From Acanthornis magna (taxonomy: Eukaryota; Chordata; Aves; Passeriformes; Acanthizidae), in the NCBI GenBank assembly GCA_036785705.1, contig JAWUZG010001086.1:114668-178667 (forward strand): 64,000 nt of DNA. The letters run 5' to 3'. The first letter of the stretch is position 1. Every line of letters begins with the position of its first letter. The translations under genes and the position numbers were made by a program. Below, piece by piece: positions 12,601-25,769 of this stretch. The notes beneath the pieces were generated by a model. The model was not told the DNA's origin. It did no database searches and was given only the letters and a program-made list of their open reading frames with translations.

Positions 12601-15600
12601 TTCACAATAATGCAGGATTTTTATTGCAAATGATGTCATATTAGTACTCGTGATTACTTAAGGCAGACTTTTTTAAGCCATGGTTAATTTATGGATTACT
12701 AGCAAATAAAATGACTTGCTGTATCAATTTAGGAATTTCAAATTCTGTTAAATGCAGTGTAGGTTTGAAATGTATTTTTAATACCTGTCATCTCCTGTAA
12801 GTAATTGGTACAATGTATACATAACATTAGTAGTAAAAGGATACTTCAGAATTTTTCTAGTAACTATTTTAAGAGCTGTCTTTTCTCTCTTTTGTTTCAT
12901 CTAAGGATCAAATTTTAGTTCCAACTATGATTTTACTGAAAACTCTGTAAGTTGTTAAATCAGTAATATGTGTGGGTTTGGGGTTATTTTCAGAAGTTAG
13001 AAGATTAAGTTCCTCTAGAAGGAGATAAAATGTCTAAATTCACCTAACCTTTTGTTCTGCTGTATGCTAGATCCTAACATCATCAGGTTCACAGTGGCCT
13101 TTCATTCAGTCATGACCTAGTTCAATGTACAGGTAGCAAATCAATAGCCTGAGATAGTAACATTTACTATCTAATTCCTACTACTTCAACAGTGGATTTC
13201 CACAGTTATGTCAATTATGTTTTGGAAATATCACTGAACTTTGCTTATTTGAACCCATTAATGTGCTGAGACAAGGTTGGGTTTGCTTCAATAACATTGC
13301 AGAATGATTTGATGATTTCAATACCTTTGTCTTACAAAAAAAGAAAAGAAAAGAAAAAAAAATAATTGTTCAAAGAGTTGTATGAAACAGGTGCCATTGT
13401 ACAGCCTGCAGCACACTCCTTGGTTCCTGGATTCTTGTTAAGTGCTGCTGTGGTCTGATGGGAGCAGTTCAGTTTCTATCGCACTGCTGCCATTAAGCCC
13501 TTGCTCTCAAGAAAGTTTTCTCCCACACATAAGTGTGCAGCCTTGAGTGAGTAAAGTCCCAAAGAATTGGGATGGCACCTCTACAGCCAAATTAATTTAT
13601 TTTTACCTGCTCTGGCAAGGTTGCTCTAGCAAGGTTTAACATGGTGAATACTACGTCTCATAACTGGGCTGTGTGAAAAGTAACATTCCCATCTGTTTGA
13701 CTACAGCTTGAACTTTGGAAGATGGACAGTGGTCTTGTCACATGTACGCTTTTCTTCTTCCATGGACTCTAGTGTGATTTTGTCTGGCCCTTTGTGTTAA
13801 TTTATACTACACTACTCTCCCTGTTCCTGTATGTTGGTGGGAAGCCATGACTTCATGCTACCTTCACATCCAAGGGACTAATGAAACCGAACACTGCTTA
13901 CTATTTTTCTGGCATAAAGGGAAAGCCTAGAATGAGCAGAAATCATAATTTAACTTGTATTAAGTTTCTACATGCATTTTTCATCACCTGAAAAAAATTG
14001 TCTTCGCAAACTAACTTTTTAATGAGAAAGCTTCTAGTGTTGCTGGTAGCAATGATTAAGTATCTAACTACCTATAGCACTTCTTGTTAGTTCATTAAAA
14101 GACTAGCCTTCCTAATTACATTTGCATGTCTCTCCATAATTTGTACAGACCTCAATAACTAAATGGGTGATAATCCGTCAGCAGAATTGCAAAAGACCTT
14201 GATCCTTACATACGCAAACCCTCGGGCAGTATTTACAGTTTTCTAATAGTGTGTTGCCTTTCTTACTTGATTTTTAACTGAATAGAAGACACTGTTGATG
14301 ATATTAGCTTCACAAATAGTCTGTTGTGCAATGGATGAAGACACTTTGGGATGGATATAGGCAATCTGTCCCCTTGCTCCCTAGTCATTGCAAAGACAGA
14401 TCTCATTTCTGGTTTAGTTATTTGAAACTGTCTGTGTCTTTATTTCACTGATAAGTCATTTTAAAAGCTGGAGTGAATGTTATTTTTTTACTCTTTGAAG
14501 GCCTGATCTCTTTGTGATGCTTGGATGGCCAAAAGATGGTGACTTAAACACAAATTAGGTACCTGCAGAACAATTTCTAATGGTGCAGAGGTGAAGCTGG
14601 GGAATTGGTGCTCACCCTCTGAAGGTCAGAGCACAGATTGACTTGCATGACTGGAGATACTCAGCACTTATAGTGCTGCTTTAAGTATATTCATCTGTTT
14701 TCTCTTTTATTTGTTCTTCTCTTCAGGCAGCTAAAAAACTAAGCCATTCTAATTTGATTTCTTTCCTTCTTAAAAAATTTTTATAATCTGGTCTTCAGCT
14801 TTAGTGTAATTTTACCTCTTCTTTCATACTTACGTGAGTTAAATGCTTTATGTCTCTATTTCATGTGGGAAATGCCTCCAAGGGCATCCACTTACATATA
14901 GCAATTTTGGTGCATCACCTCCGAATAATTCAGAGAAAACCTATCCATCATTAGATGAAATTTTGCACTCTTATCATTGCAGTGCTCACTTTCTGATCAT
15001 CTGAAAAGCTTTCAGACTCACCCATGAGTTATACAGCCATCACTGCCCATTTTCTAGCTGAATCCCTGTGTCTACACATGCTCCTGGCTCACCAGCTCCG
15101 CTCTTAGTCTCCCCCCAGAGCAGCACAGGGTGATTATATTTCTAACTCATTTGGCTTATCACATTTAAGACTCTACTTGAAGAGCAAGGTCTCTGCTTTA
15201 CCACTGCATCATTATCTTCTGAAATATTTTAAAAATGTGCCATTTTAGCCCTATGTTATATGTTCTGTCCTCAGAACAAGGCAGCAAAACTGGAACAGGG
15301 AGAAAGGAAAATGCCTGCTGTGTTTCGAGTTAGTGTTCCTACTGGGACATATCTTTGAGGCAGGGCCATGTGGAGGTAGAGCAAATGGTGCAGGAAGGCA
15401 CTTTGCTGAGTTGGAATGAAATATCACAAGCTGAAACAGTAGTTTCTGACCACCTGCCTGGACAAAGTGATTTCATCTGGGCTGCTATTGGAATTGTCCT
15501 TGTGTTGTTTGGCAACTCTTTGCAGCATCCTCTTTATATTATTTCAGTTTGTGCAGATGTTGTGAATAAAGAGAAACTAGGAGAAAATGAGGAGTATCTT

Positions 15601-18600
15601 CTCTTCCAGAAAAGCTTGTTACCTATGGCAAAATCCTCCAAATCATTACTCTTTTACAAAGGGGCAGTCATATGCTGTAAATAATGAACAGTAATGATAA
15701 AACATCTGAGAAGACTTAGATAAGAACATGTATTGAAAAAATGCAATTATTATGGTCTGAGAGTTTTCACAGTGGGCGAAACCATGTACTTTATAATTTC
15801 TACGATTTAATTTTTTAATCGCGTTTCTTTCAAAGTTAATTTATTCTGATGAAGTGGGATATCTGCTGATTATTTAACATATCCATCTATTTTGTGAGCT
15901 TTAGTGTTGCCCTGAGTTTCATATTAATTATATAGGACCATCACTATATTTAAAAACCAGTCTTCATTAAAAAAAACTAAATCATTAATATATCAGCTGT
16001 TAGCTGTACTTAACAGAGGTCTTCTGCATCTCTCACAGGCTTTATGAATTCTTAGGCTTGCAGTCCTTTCTGCTATTTATGTGTACTGAAGCAACCATAT
16101 AATTTATCTGGTTTGGAGCTCCTTTCTTCCAGCATATTCAGAGCTTACCGGTATCACTAATAGGAAAACAGAAAGAGATTCATCCCTTAATTCCTAAACA
16201 TCTTGATAAATGAGCAACAGAACCTGCCAACTAGCTAATATAACATGGTATACAGACCGTGATATTAGGTATAAGAGGTTGATTTGGCCGGAATTTTGAG
16301 TATGTCATGTGACTTGTAAAGAGATGAAAATAAAAGATATTAAATACATAGCCTGCCTCAGTATTTTCCCCAGCACTCACATGGAAGTGACAACAGAGTT
16401 CCTGCTCTTCACTTCAGGTGTTTTATAAACTTGCCTACCTTCTTGACTGCCACCAGTTGAAATGCTGGTGTGAGGAATTAGGATTGGATGCCTGGGTGAT
16501 GAGAAAATGAAAAGGATTGCTCTTCAAATGATTCTGAGGGGATACGCAATAGAGCAGAACCCTTTTTGAAGGATTGGTTCAAAGGAAAACATAGGCTCAA
16601 AATAATGAGCTTTTAAAAACCTGTCTTACTGCTTGTGGTTCCTCACTGTGCTCCAGATATAATTCATATCAAGGTTTTAGGATTTATCATTACCTAGACT
16701 ACCCTGACCTCCATCAGTGCCCCGCCTACAAATACAGATAGTCTTTGTATAAAATGCCTTCATACCCTCAAAGTTCTAGAAATTTCAGTAACATTAAATA
16801 AATAATATTAAAGGCAAAAATTTCTGGCATTACCTAAAATTTTCCCCAATTACTATGAAGAGGAAGAAACTTGTATTTTGGCTTCCTTAATGCAGTAAGT
16901 GTTGGTTAAGTTGGATTTAGCTACTTGACTGTGTCATGATAGATAAAGATTAGAACTGTATAAATAAAATACTAGGCACATGGTTAATATTTTTCTAACT
17001 AGAAGGCACAGCTAAAAAGTTTGGGTTTGTACATGAAACCAACTTAAATAGTCCTGAGTTTTGAAAATGCACCCATTTTCAATTTTTTTTCTTCTTCTCC
17101 TTATTTGGTGAGGCTTCCTTTATTTTTCCAGGGATCAGCTGAGTAACACTGGTGCAATATTCTTCCCTGGCACTGGTGTCCCTTGTTCAGTGACACTGTG
17201 TGTCCCATGTGGTCATTCTCTCCAAGGGCGTTATTGTAACAGTATATTAGAATTTTTTTCCTTCCTAAAATTCGTCTAAGGCATTTCAAATACTTGGTCT
17301 TAAGGGCACAGCTGATTCATGTGGGAGCTTTTCAAGGGAAAAATGGTAGTAATGTGCCCAGATTCTGTTTTCCTGATGTGGGGAAAGGGCACTGAAAGTA
17401 TTCTATGCCTTTGAAAATGCTTTTTCTTTTGGTCCCCAATTTACTTTGGTTTTTATTGCTTAAATATTGCCCAGGAAATATTAGCCAGTTGTAGCGCTTG
17501 ACTGAATTATGTGTAAGATGAGCTAAAAAACATTGTTCTTCCATGTTTCTTTGTGTCATTCAATAGCTCTGATCTGACTTCTGAAATATATTTACACATT
17601 TTTCTTGGAGTTTCATGACATCATCACATCTGTAGATTTAGGGGTCTGATGCAAATGATGATCTGATTCTGTTAAAATGATCAGTCTGCCAAAACATGAA
17701 CAACATTTTGTATTCTCTCCATCTCTTACATGACTGAACAGATTCCAGTATTTTATGTTATGGACTTTGTTTTGAATCACACTCTTTTGTTGCATGCATG
17801 AAGTTTTTTGAAACTTTCTTCTGATATATCAGTATTGGCAACAGCTGGTCCTCCCTTCCTTAAGTACCCAATACTTTTCACAAACTTTTTGACTCTTAAA
17901 AGAGTACTACTTGTGGGTTTTGTAATCATTTTAGCATCATGGTTTTTTTAGTTAAATGCCCACACAAATAGAAATTAAAGGAATCTTGGGATGATATAAA
18001 GTTATTTGGATTAATTAATCCCTATCAAAACTTCACTGAGCTATTTACATATGTATTATAGGTCAATATAGACCTCCATTTTATTTCATGTCTTTATGTA
18101 AAAACTTCTTTACAGCCTGGATATTTGCTTCCATGTGCTTTGCCTGTGAGCTCCAATAAGTATGACTCAGAGATGTTGCTTGGACTTTCATTTTTATTTT
18201 AAGCATAAAGACTATTGTAGTTCCAACAGATTATTATTTAAAAGTTGGTTTAAAAATACTAAACAGATAAATATTTAAGAAAACGCCTTTACCATGCAGC
18301 CCAATATTTCATAAAATGTGTATAGTTTTTACTTCTACTCCTGCAGAGAATGTAAGAAATCATCTTATTTTGGTACCAGTATAATGTGTCAGAATAGTTG
18401 TGCTTTGTGGTCTAATCAAAAATATTAGCTGAAATGGGGAGGATGAGGGTCTTTATGGATTGCTATATGGACAGAAGAGATTTTTTGTTCTTTAGTATAA
18501 AAGGAATCATCCAGTGATTCCATTGAAAATATTTAGTTTGAACACTGATATCGAAATATTGCACTGAAAGATAAACAGATGACTTCAGAATGATGGTAGC

Positions 18601-20162
18601 AAATGCAATTATGCTTCAACCCACAATAATCTTAAGTGAGATATTTTATTAAATGTTAATAACTTTGGGGACTAGACTGGTTTCTTCTTAGGTCTTTCAA
18701 ATAAGAGTTATTCTGTGCAACAAGATGCTTGCAATGTAAAGGTGGAATGTGTACCAAGGGATGATTCTGAGGGCTTAAAACCATTTAAGATTTATTAATT
18801 TTCTGGAGTTGGGTTGACATGGTTCCATGAATAGGCACAAGGCCTGGAGAGTGGGATTAGGAAGGTTTCCAGAGGCTCTGAACTCATGTCAAGCAAAACT
18901 GTCATGCCAAGCAGCTAAGTCAACTGAATAGGGAAAAGTCTTGGAAGTGCTTTATCAATGCATAATGTTTGTAAATTTTATTCAATTAATTTACAGCTGC
19001 AGGGCTCATGAGGCTGAGATTAAAGTTTTGTAAAGTTTTGATAAGGAAGCAGCCAAAACCAAACAAAAACATTTGATTAGCTTTGGATGTTTTTTTAACA
19101 AGTTGGCAGGGGAACAAAATTGCAAGCAAGTATTTCAGAGGAAGGTGTACCCGGTCATGGGAGCTACTGTAGTCGGCTGGATTGGTAGCAGAATGCCTGC
19201 CAGGATCCTGCATGAAGTGCCTGCAGGTATGCTTGACATTTGCTTCCCCCTCTGCCAACAGGTGCCTCGAGGAAAAGCCATGTCCCAGAGAAAAGCCTCT
19301 GGAATTTAGTGCTACCAAAAGTACTTGCAAATAAACATTGTGCTTTAAATTCCTGTTATTTTTACGACAAGATTAAATAGAATTTACTTCAGACAAAACA
19401 TGAGTGAGAAAGAAGATATGCCAGAAGATGCCCAAGGTGCTAGCATATGAGCTTTACAATTTATTTTTTTTTTTTAATTTTAAATTATTGGGACGATCAG
19501 GCAAACACTCAACTTCTCCTAGAGTCCTTTGGATATGACTTGGCAAGATCACAGTCAGGGCTGCCACCCCCTTTCTCTGTTTATTGTGGCTGAGTTAGGA
19601 GAAATGGCGTTGCTTGTTGATATCTTACTTTTGTCCCTTATGTAAGCCCAAGAGAGATCAGAATTCTGGAACCAAGCTTAACCTGAGCCCTCCCTCTCAT
19701 ATGCAACGCGTCTTGCTGAGGGAGCAGTTTCTGTTCCTTTTAGTTGTATGCATTCATTACTTCATATTTGCATTACTGAAAAGAGCAGCATTTTTGTTGT
19801 TTTCTTACATGCATTGTTAATTTTTAGACTTGGGTTCCCATTCATCAATATTGTTTCTTAATAACTGAGTGAATTATCCAGTCAGCTTTTACACTTCCAG
19901 TGATTGTGAAATTTGTATTTTATTTGCAGCCTTCTCCCAGTATATCTACAAAGGAAAAGGAAATTCCATTAAAATCAAGTTATCACGTGGGAACCCACCT
20001 GCTTTTGCTGAAATATTTGGATTTATTTTGGGGAAATCTAAACAAAATGCTTCAATTTCTGTCAGGTCACAATAAAAGCAAGCAATTCAGTTTGTTAAGA
20101 GCATCTTTCAAGGGAGTGAGTGGTGTAGGCTTGATGCATTGGATTAATTTCTGAAATTACAG
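9661..20162. other. Long non-coding stretch, no supported gene
   Basis: More than 10 kb without a recognisable gene. Open frames such as 9,682-10,161 (minus), 11,735-11,941 and 15,355-15,684 (plus) have no domain, motif or splice context that I can recognise. Base composition is uniformly AT-rich with scattered homopurine and homopyrimidine runs (for example 13,337-13,362). It may be a long intron of SEMA4D or intergenic sequence. Confidence 0.5.
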
Positions 20163-20212
20163 ATGAGAATCTTCCCTGCACTGCTGCTGTTCTGGAAGAA
20201 CTTGAAGGCTTT
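20163..20212 (+). CDS. Candidate signal-peptide exon (speculative)
   Basis: An ATG lies directly after an AG acceptor-like site. It opens a 16-codon stretch starting MRIFPALLLFW, basic then hydrophobic, and the stretch ends at a strong GTAAGT donor at 20,213. This would suit a secretory signal upstream of the semaphorin domain, whose own signal exon was not otherwise found. Against it, the segment ends in phase 2 while the first certain SEMA4D exon at 36,813 needs phase 1. At least one more exon would be required between them. The pyrimidine tract is weak. Confidence 0.2.
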
Positions 20213-23200
20213 GTAAGTGTAAATTGTGCCACGCACTATGGTTATTTGATGTTGAACTCATTGTTCATGGTTGGATGCTAAATATGTTTTGCAATGTCAT
20301 TTCCATAAAAGTTTGAAAAGAAGCAAGTCTTCCTTTATTAAGTAATGTTTCCTTCATAAATCCTGCTGACATTTTAGGATTGGAGGAAAAAGTGGAGACA
20401 AGTAGCTTTCAAATTTCCTTCTATCTTAGAATAACACTGTGACCAAGTGCCCAGACTTTCTGGTGAGGTTTGCATGCCTTCCACTGAGTTTTTTACACTG
20501 GGGCAGCAGGTGAAAGGCATCTGGGTTTGTCCTGGGAGAGTTTATAGAAAGTCTTAAAAGGCATTTTATAAAGTTTTACTGAAACTTTTTAAATTTTTTG
20601 CATGGCCCCTACCCAAGTTCATGATTGTGAAATATAATATAGGGATGAACATTCAATCCAGTCTACCTCTCCAATACAGAGGAGATACTAGAAGTTCATT
20701 ATTTGAATGCTTTGGCATGATTTTTGGTTCTGTGTGCTATTTGCCTGGTTTCATTCTGGTTTTCCATATTTCCTTCTTCAAATGTCTCTGTGGATTGTTC
20801 TAATGTAGTTTGGAAGTTGGCAGAGCATTGTCTTAAACCTGAAAGTTTTGGTATAGTGTGACATCCATTGTTTTCCGCTGTCACTAAGAGCAAAGAAATC
20901 TTGCTGAGCTGTGAAACTGCACACTTAAAACCAAGTGCTGCATTTATGTGAAGTTAAACACATTCAATATCAAACTTTGCACAAGATTCAGATTTTTCTG
21001 TCCTAACTTTGCATGAAAAAGATCATCTTTTTCTATCTTAACTTTGCATGAAAGAAATGAAGAAGATTTCTCTGAAGTCTGAAAATATTTGGGTTTGCAT
21101 TCATTAATGTATGTGTCAGTATATAGATGACTTCTGCACTTTCAAAACAGGCTCAACTCCTCCCCCCGCAGTTTCTTTAGGGTGTTTAGAATGATCATGG
21201 TTTTTATTTCACTGAAGAGACAATACATTTCTTAAAAGGTAGCCATGACATATTGACTCCTTAATCACAGCAATAATTATACATGATTTTTCCATGTATC
21301 AGGATCAGCCTGTTTATTTCTGTGTGAGAAAAATAAATTATGTTTCTATATAGGATTCTTAAATGACGGTAGAAGAAAAAAGCAAAGCTCTGCTGGGAAT
21401 TGCATCTATTATTGACTCTCAGAGCATTAAAAGCATTAGAATAATAACCTGTTACAATAAACCAATGATATAGCTAAGCCCTCTCTTCTTGAAGAGGAGA
21501 AGTCTTGATTCATCGTTCAGGTGTAAATATATGTCACAGAAGTCAGTGATTTGGTAAGATAGACAGTGATTCTCTGAAATTAATAAAACTTTAAAACAAA
21601 GATATTTAAAGCAGCAAATCAGGAACTGAAATGCCAGGAGTCATGGGAAAGATGGACTTGTTCTCATAAATAGTTGGTCTGGATTTTAATGAGACCATTT
21701 TATAGCAGAAACAAAGGAATATTATATTCATTATGATAAAGATATTATGAGATGAAAAATTTTCTATGCCTACACAGCGTACTTGCTTTCTGATAGCAGC
21801 TGTAATTTGTGTGGGTTCTATGCAGTCAGTCCATTTTTAAGTCTGTTGCATTATTCCCTATATTACAAAATGCCCATATGTTGTTAGCTTCTATTTTAAG
21901 GGAATAAAAGTAAAAGCTGTTTCTGCAAAGTCTAGCGTAGAGACTAGGAAGGTGTTTCTGCTGTTTTAAATCAATTATATTTGTCTATAGCACTCAGCAT
22001 GGCCTCAAAAATAAAAGTTGTGAGGAGAGGGAGTAGGTTTCTTCACAACTTATCCTGAGCTATGTGTCCTGGAGAATTTTAATTTAGTTGGAAGAAACTG
22101 ATCACATGACTGAGGGCTCTGGGGCTCTCTGATATGCAGTTCCTCTCAGTCTTAGGGGCAGCAACTATTTCAGCAATAGTCTGCCTTTAAATGTTAAGGT
22201 CTGAGAGATGCACCCATGTTCAAGCAGGTACTATCTTTGTACTGTTGCATTTATCCTTTTGTTGTACTCCCAGTTCCCTGTAGCCTCTGCACTGCTCTTA
22301 GGCACTGCTTTTGCCTGACTCTGACCCTCCTCCCCTCCAAACACCTGGGAGTATAAAAAAGCCACCATTAGATCCAGCCCACCGTTTGTGTCCGGGGTGT
22401 GTTTCTTGTCAGTGCAGCCAGGGCCACTTCCACTGACAGCCGTGCTTGGAAGAGTTACGGACGGTCAGAAGTGTGGTCTGGCAATGGTTTATTGATAAGA
22501 AGGCAATGGGGGTGGACAATGGACACTGCTGACATCTTCATTTAGGCATAAGAGCTGCAAGAACATTCTTTGATAGAGGCTGATTTTGAAAACAAACTTG
22601 CTCAGTGAGGAGGTGCTTGGTGAGGCTTCCCATATGAGAAATGTCCATCTTTGGGGTAAACAAGAACATAACAACAAAATAAGCAGTCCAACTGCTGTTT
22701 CAGGAAACTGGTTTATTGATTACTTATGGCAATTGATACTCTAAATGCAGTTAAATTCTGGTGGGCCAAAAGCAATATTTGAGAAAGCTGATCTTCCCAC
22801 GATTGACTGACACATGACATTGAAGCCTGATCCTTGTTCCTGGTTGACTTACAGCTAAGGCTTCACCCTGTTTTGTAGCTTCTCTTTAAAACACATCGAG
22901 TTTTTTAATGAGATTTCAGGAAATTACCGTGTTTTTCAGTCATCCCTTTTACTTTCTTTGGTTTTGTAACTTACTGATAATATACTCTTACAAAAAATAG
23001 CTGTCTGCAAATGGTAGATAATGTGAGGGAGATGTAGTGGCCTAGTGGGACAAACATGCAGAAACAACAACATTTTACATTGTCCTTTGCCAGTAGGTAC
23101 ATTTCTGAGTCAATATTATTAAAGATACTTGCATGAACAATACAGAGCTTCTTCTCCTGGAAGCCAGATGACTTTTTCTGGTTTTCTTCTGCAGTTAGCA

Positions 23201-23820
23201 AGATGATGCCTGATTATAGTAGAGTTATAATGTAATTACTGCCTGATAAAATCATACGGCAGGGCTCCTGGTCAGACATGTCAAAGCCCTTCAGAATCAC
23301 AGGTCTCCTCAAAGAATTTCCTTTATTTTCGTGATGTTACAACACATCCCAATCTTCTACTTTAGCTATGTTTTGCCATACATAGTCAGCGACTGAAAGC
23401 TTGAGCTGTCACAATTAATTTGATGCGGTTGATGGGTGGTGAGAGAAGAGGTTGTGCCTCTTATCAGTTCTGTAAAACGATATTTGGGAGACTGTGGTTT
23501 TTTCAACAATAACTCTTCGCCTAAAGAACAAGAATAGCAAGAGAGCAGCATCACATGTGCTAACTGTATTGCCTCTTCTATGCATTAGCAGGAATGGATT
23601 TGATGAATGCTATCACTAAGTAGCACCAATGACAAGTAACTGGTTTGGGGCTGTTTTGACTTACAAGGAACTTGAAGAGTTAAAGAATTCTTTTAGCAGG
23701 GCATGTCAAGGGTGCTGTCCCTTTGAATTGTTGGGATCAGTTTTTTTCTTTTTTTTCTTTTTCTTTTTTTTTTTTAATTGTATTTAAATCAGTAGTTTCA
23801 CTTTGTCTAGTCTGTTCCTT
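20213..23820. other. Non-coding DNA, no gene seen
   Basis: AT-rich sequence. It contains a near-repeat of CTAACTTTGCATGAAA (about 21,003 and 21,038). A TATAAAAAAG word near 22,352 lies in a slightly GC-richer patch (22,300-22,480) that could be a weak promoter or an old LTR piece. A pyrimidine-rich tract sits at about 23,742-23,778. No exon or repeat family was recognised with confidence. Confidence 0.5.
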
Positions 23821-23989
23821 TCTTAGCAGGGACATTCTGTGCAAAGAGGATGCTTGTCATCACCTAGCTCTGTCATATCACCTTGTTTGAGGATAGCCCA
23901 CAATAGAGTGCGGAGGGTGCTCCAGAAAGAAAGCTGTCAGGCATCTCAGTAGGCTGATGAACTTTTGAACTTGCCTGATTTCAGTTTGG
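23821..23989 (+). repeat. Direct repeat, copy A (about 169 bp)
   Basis: Begins TCTTAGCAGGGACATTC and ends GATTTCAGTTTGG. A nearly identical copy lies at 27,944-28,113 in the same orientation, with about ten differences by eye. Similarity stops abruptly at the right side apart from a short TGCAGC-TGG word. The pair brackets the CpG-rich, minisatellite-bearing block. It could be a remnant of a duplicated retroviral leader or of long terminal repeats, or mark a segmental duplication. Confidence 0.85.
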
Positions 23990-24300
23990 CACCTGCAGCA
24001 TGGAAGAAGGCAGACATGATGAGCTTCTTGACAGGATTTGTGTGTGGGGGGGGTAAGAGGAGAAAAGAGGGAATGACAAAGCCTCCGTCAAAATGATAAA
24101 GACAGAAAAGGCCCAGAAAGCATCCAGAAAAGGCCTCAGAGAAACAGGAAAAGTGAAAATGGTTAACGAGCATGAATGGCCTGGGGACTGGCAGGGGAAA
24201 GTGTTGCACAGCACCAGACTCCGTGCAACTGATGAAGGAAAAGCTGGCATAGAATGAAAGGTGTTCTGTAAGGGGTGTGCTGCGCTCTGTCCCTACATAG

Positions 24301-24640
24301 GAGGGGGATGGAGCCCGGGCCAGCCCCCCCAATTGGAGGGGGACGGAGACCCCACTTGGCCCGGCAAAGGTAAGGAGAGTGGAGAAGCTCACGATCATCG
24401 TGTGGTGTGAGAGGGAAGGGGACATCCCCCCCAAGCCTTTCCCAAGCATCCCCCGGAGCGAGAGGGACGGAGACCCCTCAAGCACCCCCTGGGGACCAGA
24501 CCAAAAAAAAATGGGCAGAAATCCAACTGAACAACACATCAAATGCTTTGACTGATATTTGTTCTCCCAAGGAGTCACTTGTGACAAAATGCAAACAAAT
24601 CACAAAACCCTGGTCCTTCCCGTGGGAGAGGAGGACAGAG
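24301..24640 (+). repeat. Diverged copy of the segment at 26,060-26,520
   Basis: The order of blocks matches 26,250-26,520. An AATTGGAGGGGGACGGAGA unit comes first, then an AAGGTAAGGAGAGT donor-like word, then CGATCATCGTG, a C-rich patch and a CAGACAA/CCAAAAA A-rich stretch. AAGGAGTCACTTGTGA and the AAAACCC(C/T)GGTCCT word follow. It differs by many substitutions and indels, so the duplication is not recent. To 24,880 it continues into loose GAGGA(C/T)GGAGA repeats. Two copies 1.9 kb apart flank the promoter-like CpG island. Confidence 0.75.
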
Positions 24641-25250
24641 AGCCCCGGCCTCCCAAAAAGGGAGAGAGGACAGAGGTTCCCTGAGCCCCATAGGGGAAAG
24701 GGTAATGGAGACCCCTAAGCTGTCTGCATAGGGGAGAGGAGTATGGAGACCTCCTGGCAAGCACAAAGGCAAGATGAGGATGGAGAAGCCACTGGCCACC
24801 CCAAGAGAGAGGAGGATGGAGAACGTCCTGCCCCCCCCGAAAGCTAAGGGCAAAGGGAGCCCCAGAGCCGAGTGAGTCCTCATGAGATGTCAGCTACCAG
24901 TCCATGCCAGATCCTAATTCTGAGCGGAGCAGTTTCAGTAGAAGACAGGATAATAGGCGTTTTTCTAAGTACCATGCAAATTGGAATTGAAAAAAAACCA
25001 GAGCTGGAGCTCAAGACCCCAACCCAAATGTAGACAGTTAATTCACATTGACTTCCAAATGGAATAACGAGGTGACTGAGTACCACAGGCCTATGTCTGA
25101 GCTCTAATGTTTATTATTTGCATCTCCTTAATAATTTTATCTTTTTTATACAATGGGATAGCAAGGAGATGAAAAGTAAAAGCAATTTCTTCTCAATTTC
25201 TCTTTTTTATTGTCTGTTTATAACCAAGAAGATATTTTGTCTGCTATTTG
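24641..25250. other. Purine-rich repeats followed by unique AT-rich DNA
   Basis: 24,641-24,860 holds degenerate GGAGAGGAGGATGGAGA-like repeats related to the minisatellite further on. 24,880-25,250 is ordinary AT-rich sequence without features. Long minus-strand open frames here follow from low stop density in purine/pyrimidine-skewed DNA and are not called as genes. Confidence 0.5.
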
Positions 25251-25279
25251 AAGGAAGGGTCCAGAGGTAAAAATGACAC

Positions 25280-25545
25280 CCCCAGGCCCCGCCCCCTGCG
25301 GCCCCGCCCCGCCCCCGAGGCAGGCGCAGTCCCCGCCCATCATGGAGCCCTCCGCCTCTCGACCAATCAGATGTCTCGGTCACGTTCTGCCCCCGCCCCC
25401 TCTGTCAGCGATTCGTCACAGTGGCGAAGGTTGGCTTGGCCGCCTGCATTGTGGCGTCACTCGACTCCCATTGGCTGGCCCTGAGGGGGCGTGGCTCATG
25501 CCGCCTATATAAAGGGAGGCACGGGGCGTGGCGTGAGTGCGGAGT
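25280..25545 (+). promoter_or_regulatory. Compact TATA/CCAAT/GC-box promoter
   Basis: Seen in order on the + strand: several CCCCGCCC GC boxes (25,285-25,340 and about 25,390), CCAAT within GACCAATCAG at 25,363-25,367, a GTGGCGTCAC CRE-like word near 25,451, inverted CCAAT (ATTGG) at 25,470-25,474, a GGGGGCGTGGC GC box near 25,486 and TATATAA at 25,506-25,512. Initiation is expected about 25-30 bases after the TATA box, near 25,535. The spacing is that of a strong polymerase II core promoter. It could drive an alternative 5' exon of SEMA4D, or be the U3 region of a retroelement LTR ending near 27,544. Confidence 0.65.
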
Positions 25546-25769
25546 CGGCGGCAGGCGGAGAGCGTTGGTGGTGGAGAGCAGCGGAGCGGGCGGAGAGCAG
25601 CGGAGCTCCGCGGCCTCGGCCCCGCAGCGCTGGAGCCCCGGCAGCGCCCCTGGCCCTCAGCGCCGCGAGCCTGGGGCGCCGGGATTGGGGTGTGGGGGTG
25701 GCTGCTTGGGTGGGAGCGGTGCGGCCCTTGTCGCCGCTGCCGCTCTTGGGTACCCGCGCCGGCATCCCT

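Noticed and set aside
15355..15684. 109-codon plus-strand open frame with a hydrophobic stretch
   Set aside because: No recognised motif and no splice or promoter context; isolated in AT-rich DNA.
23946..24587. 213-codon minus-strand open frame
   Set aside because: Covers direct repeat A and purine-rich repeats; composition explains the openness and no protein family was recognised.
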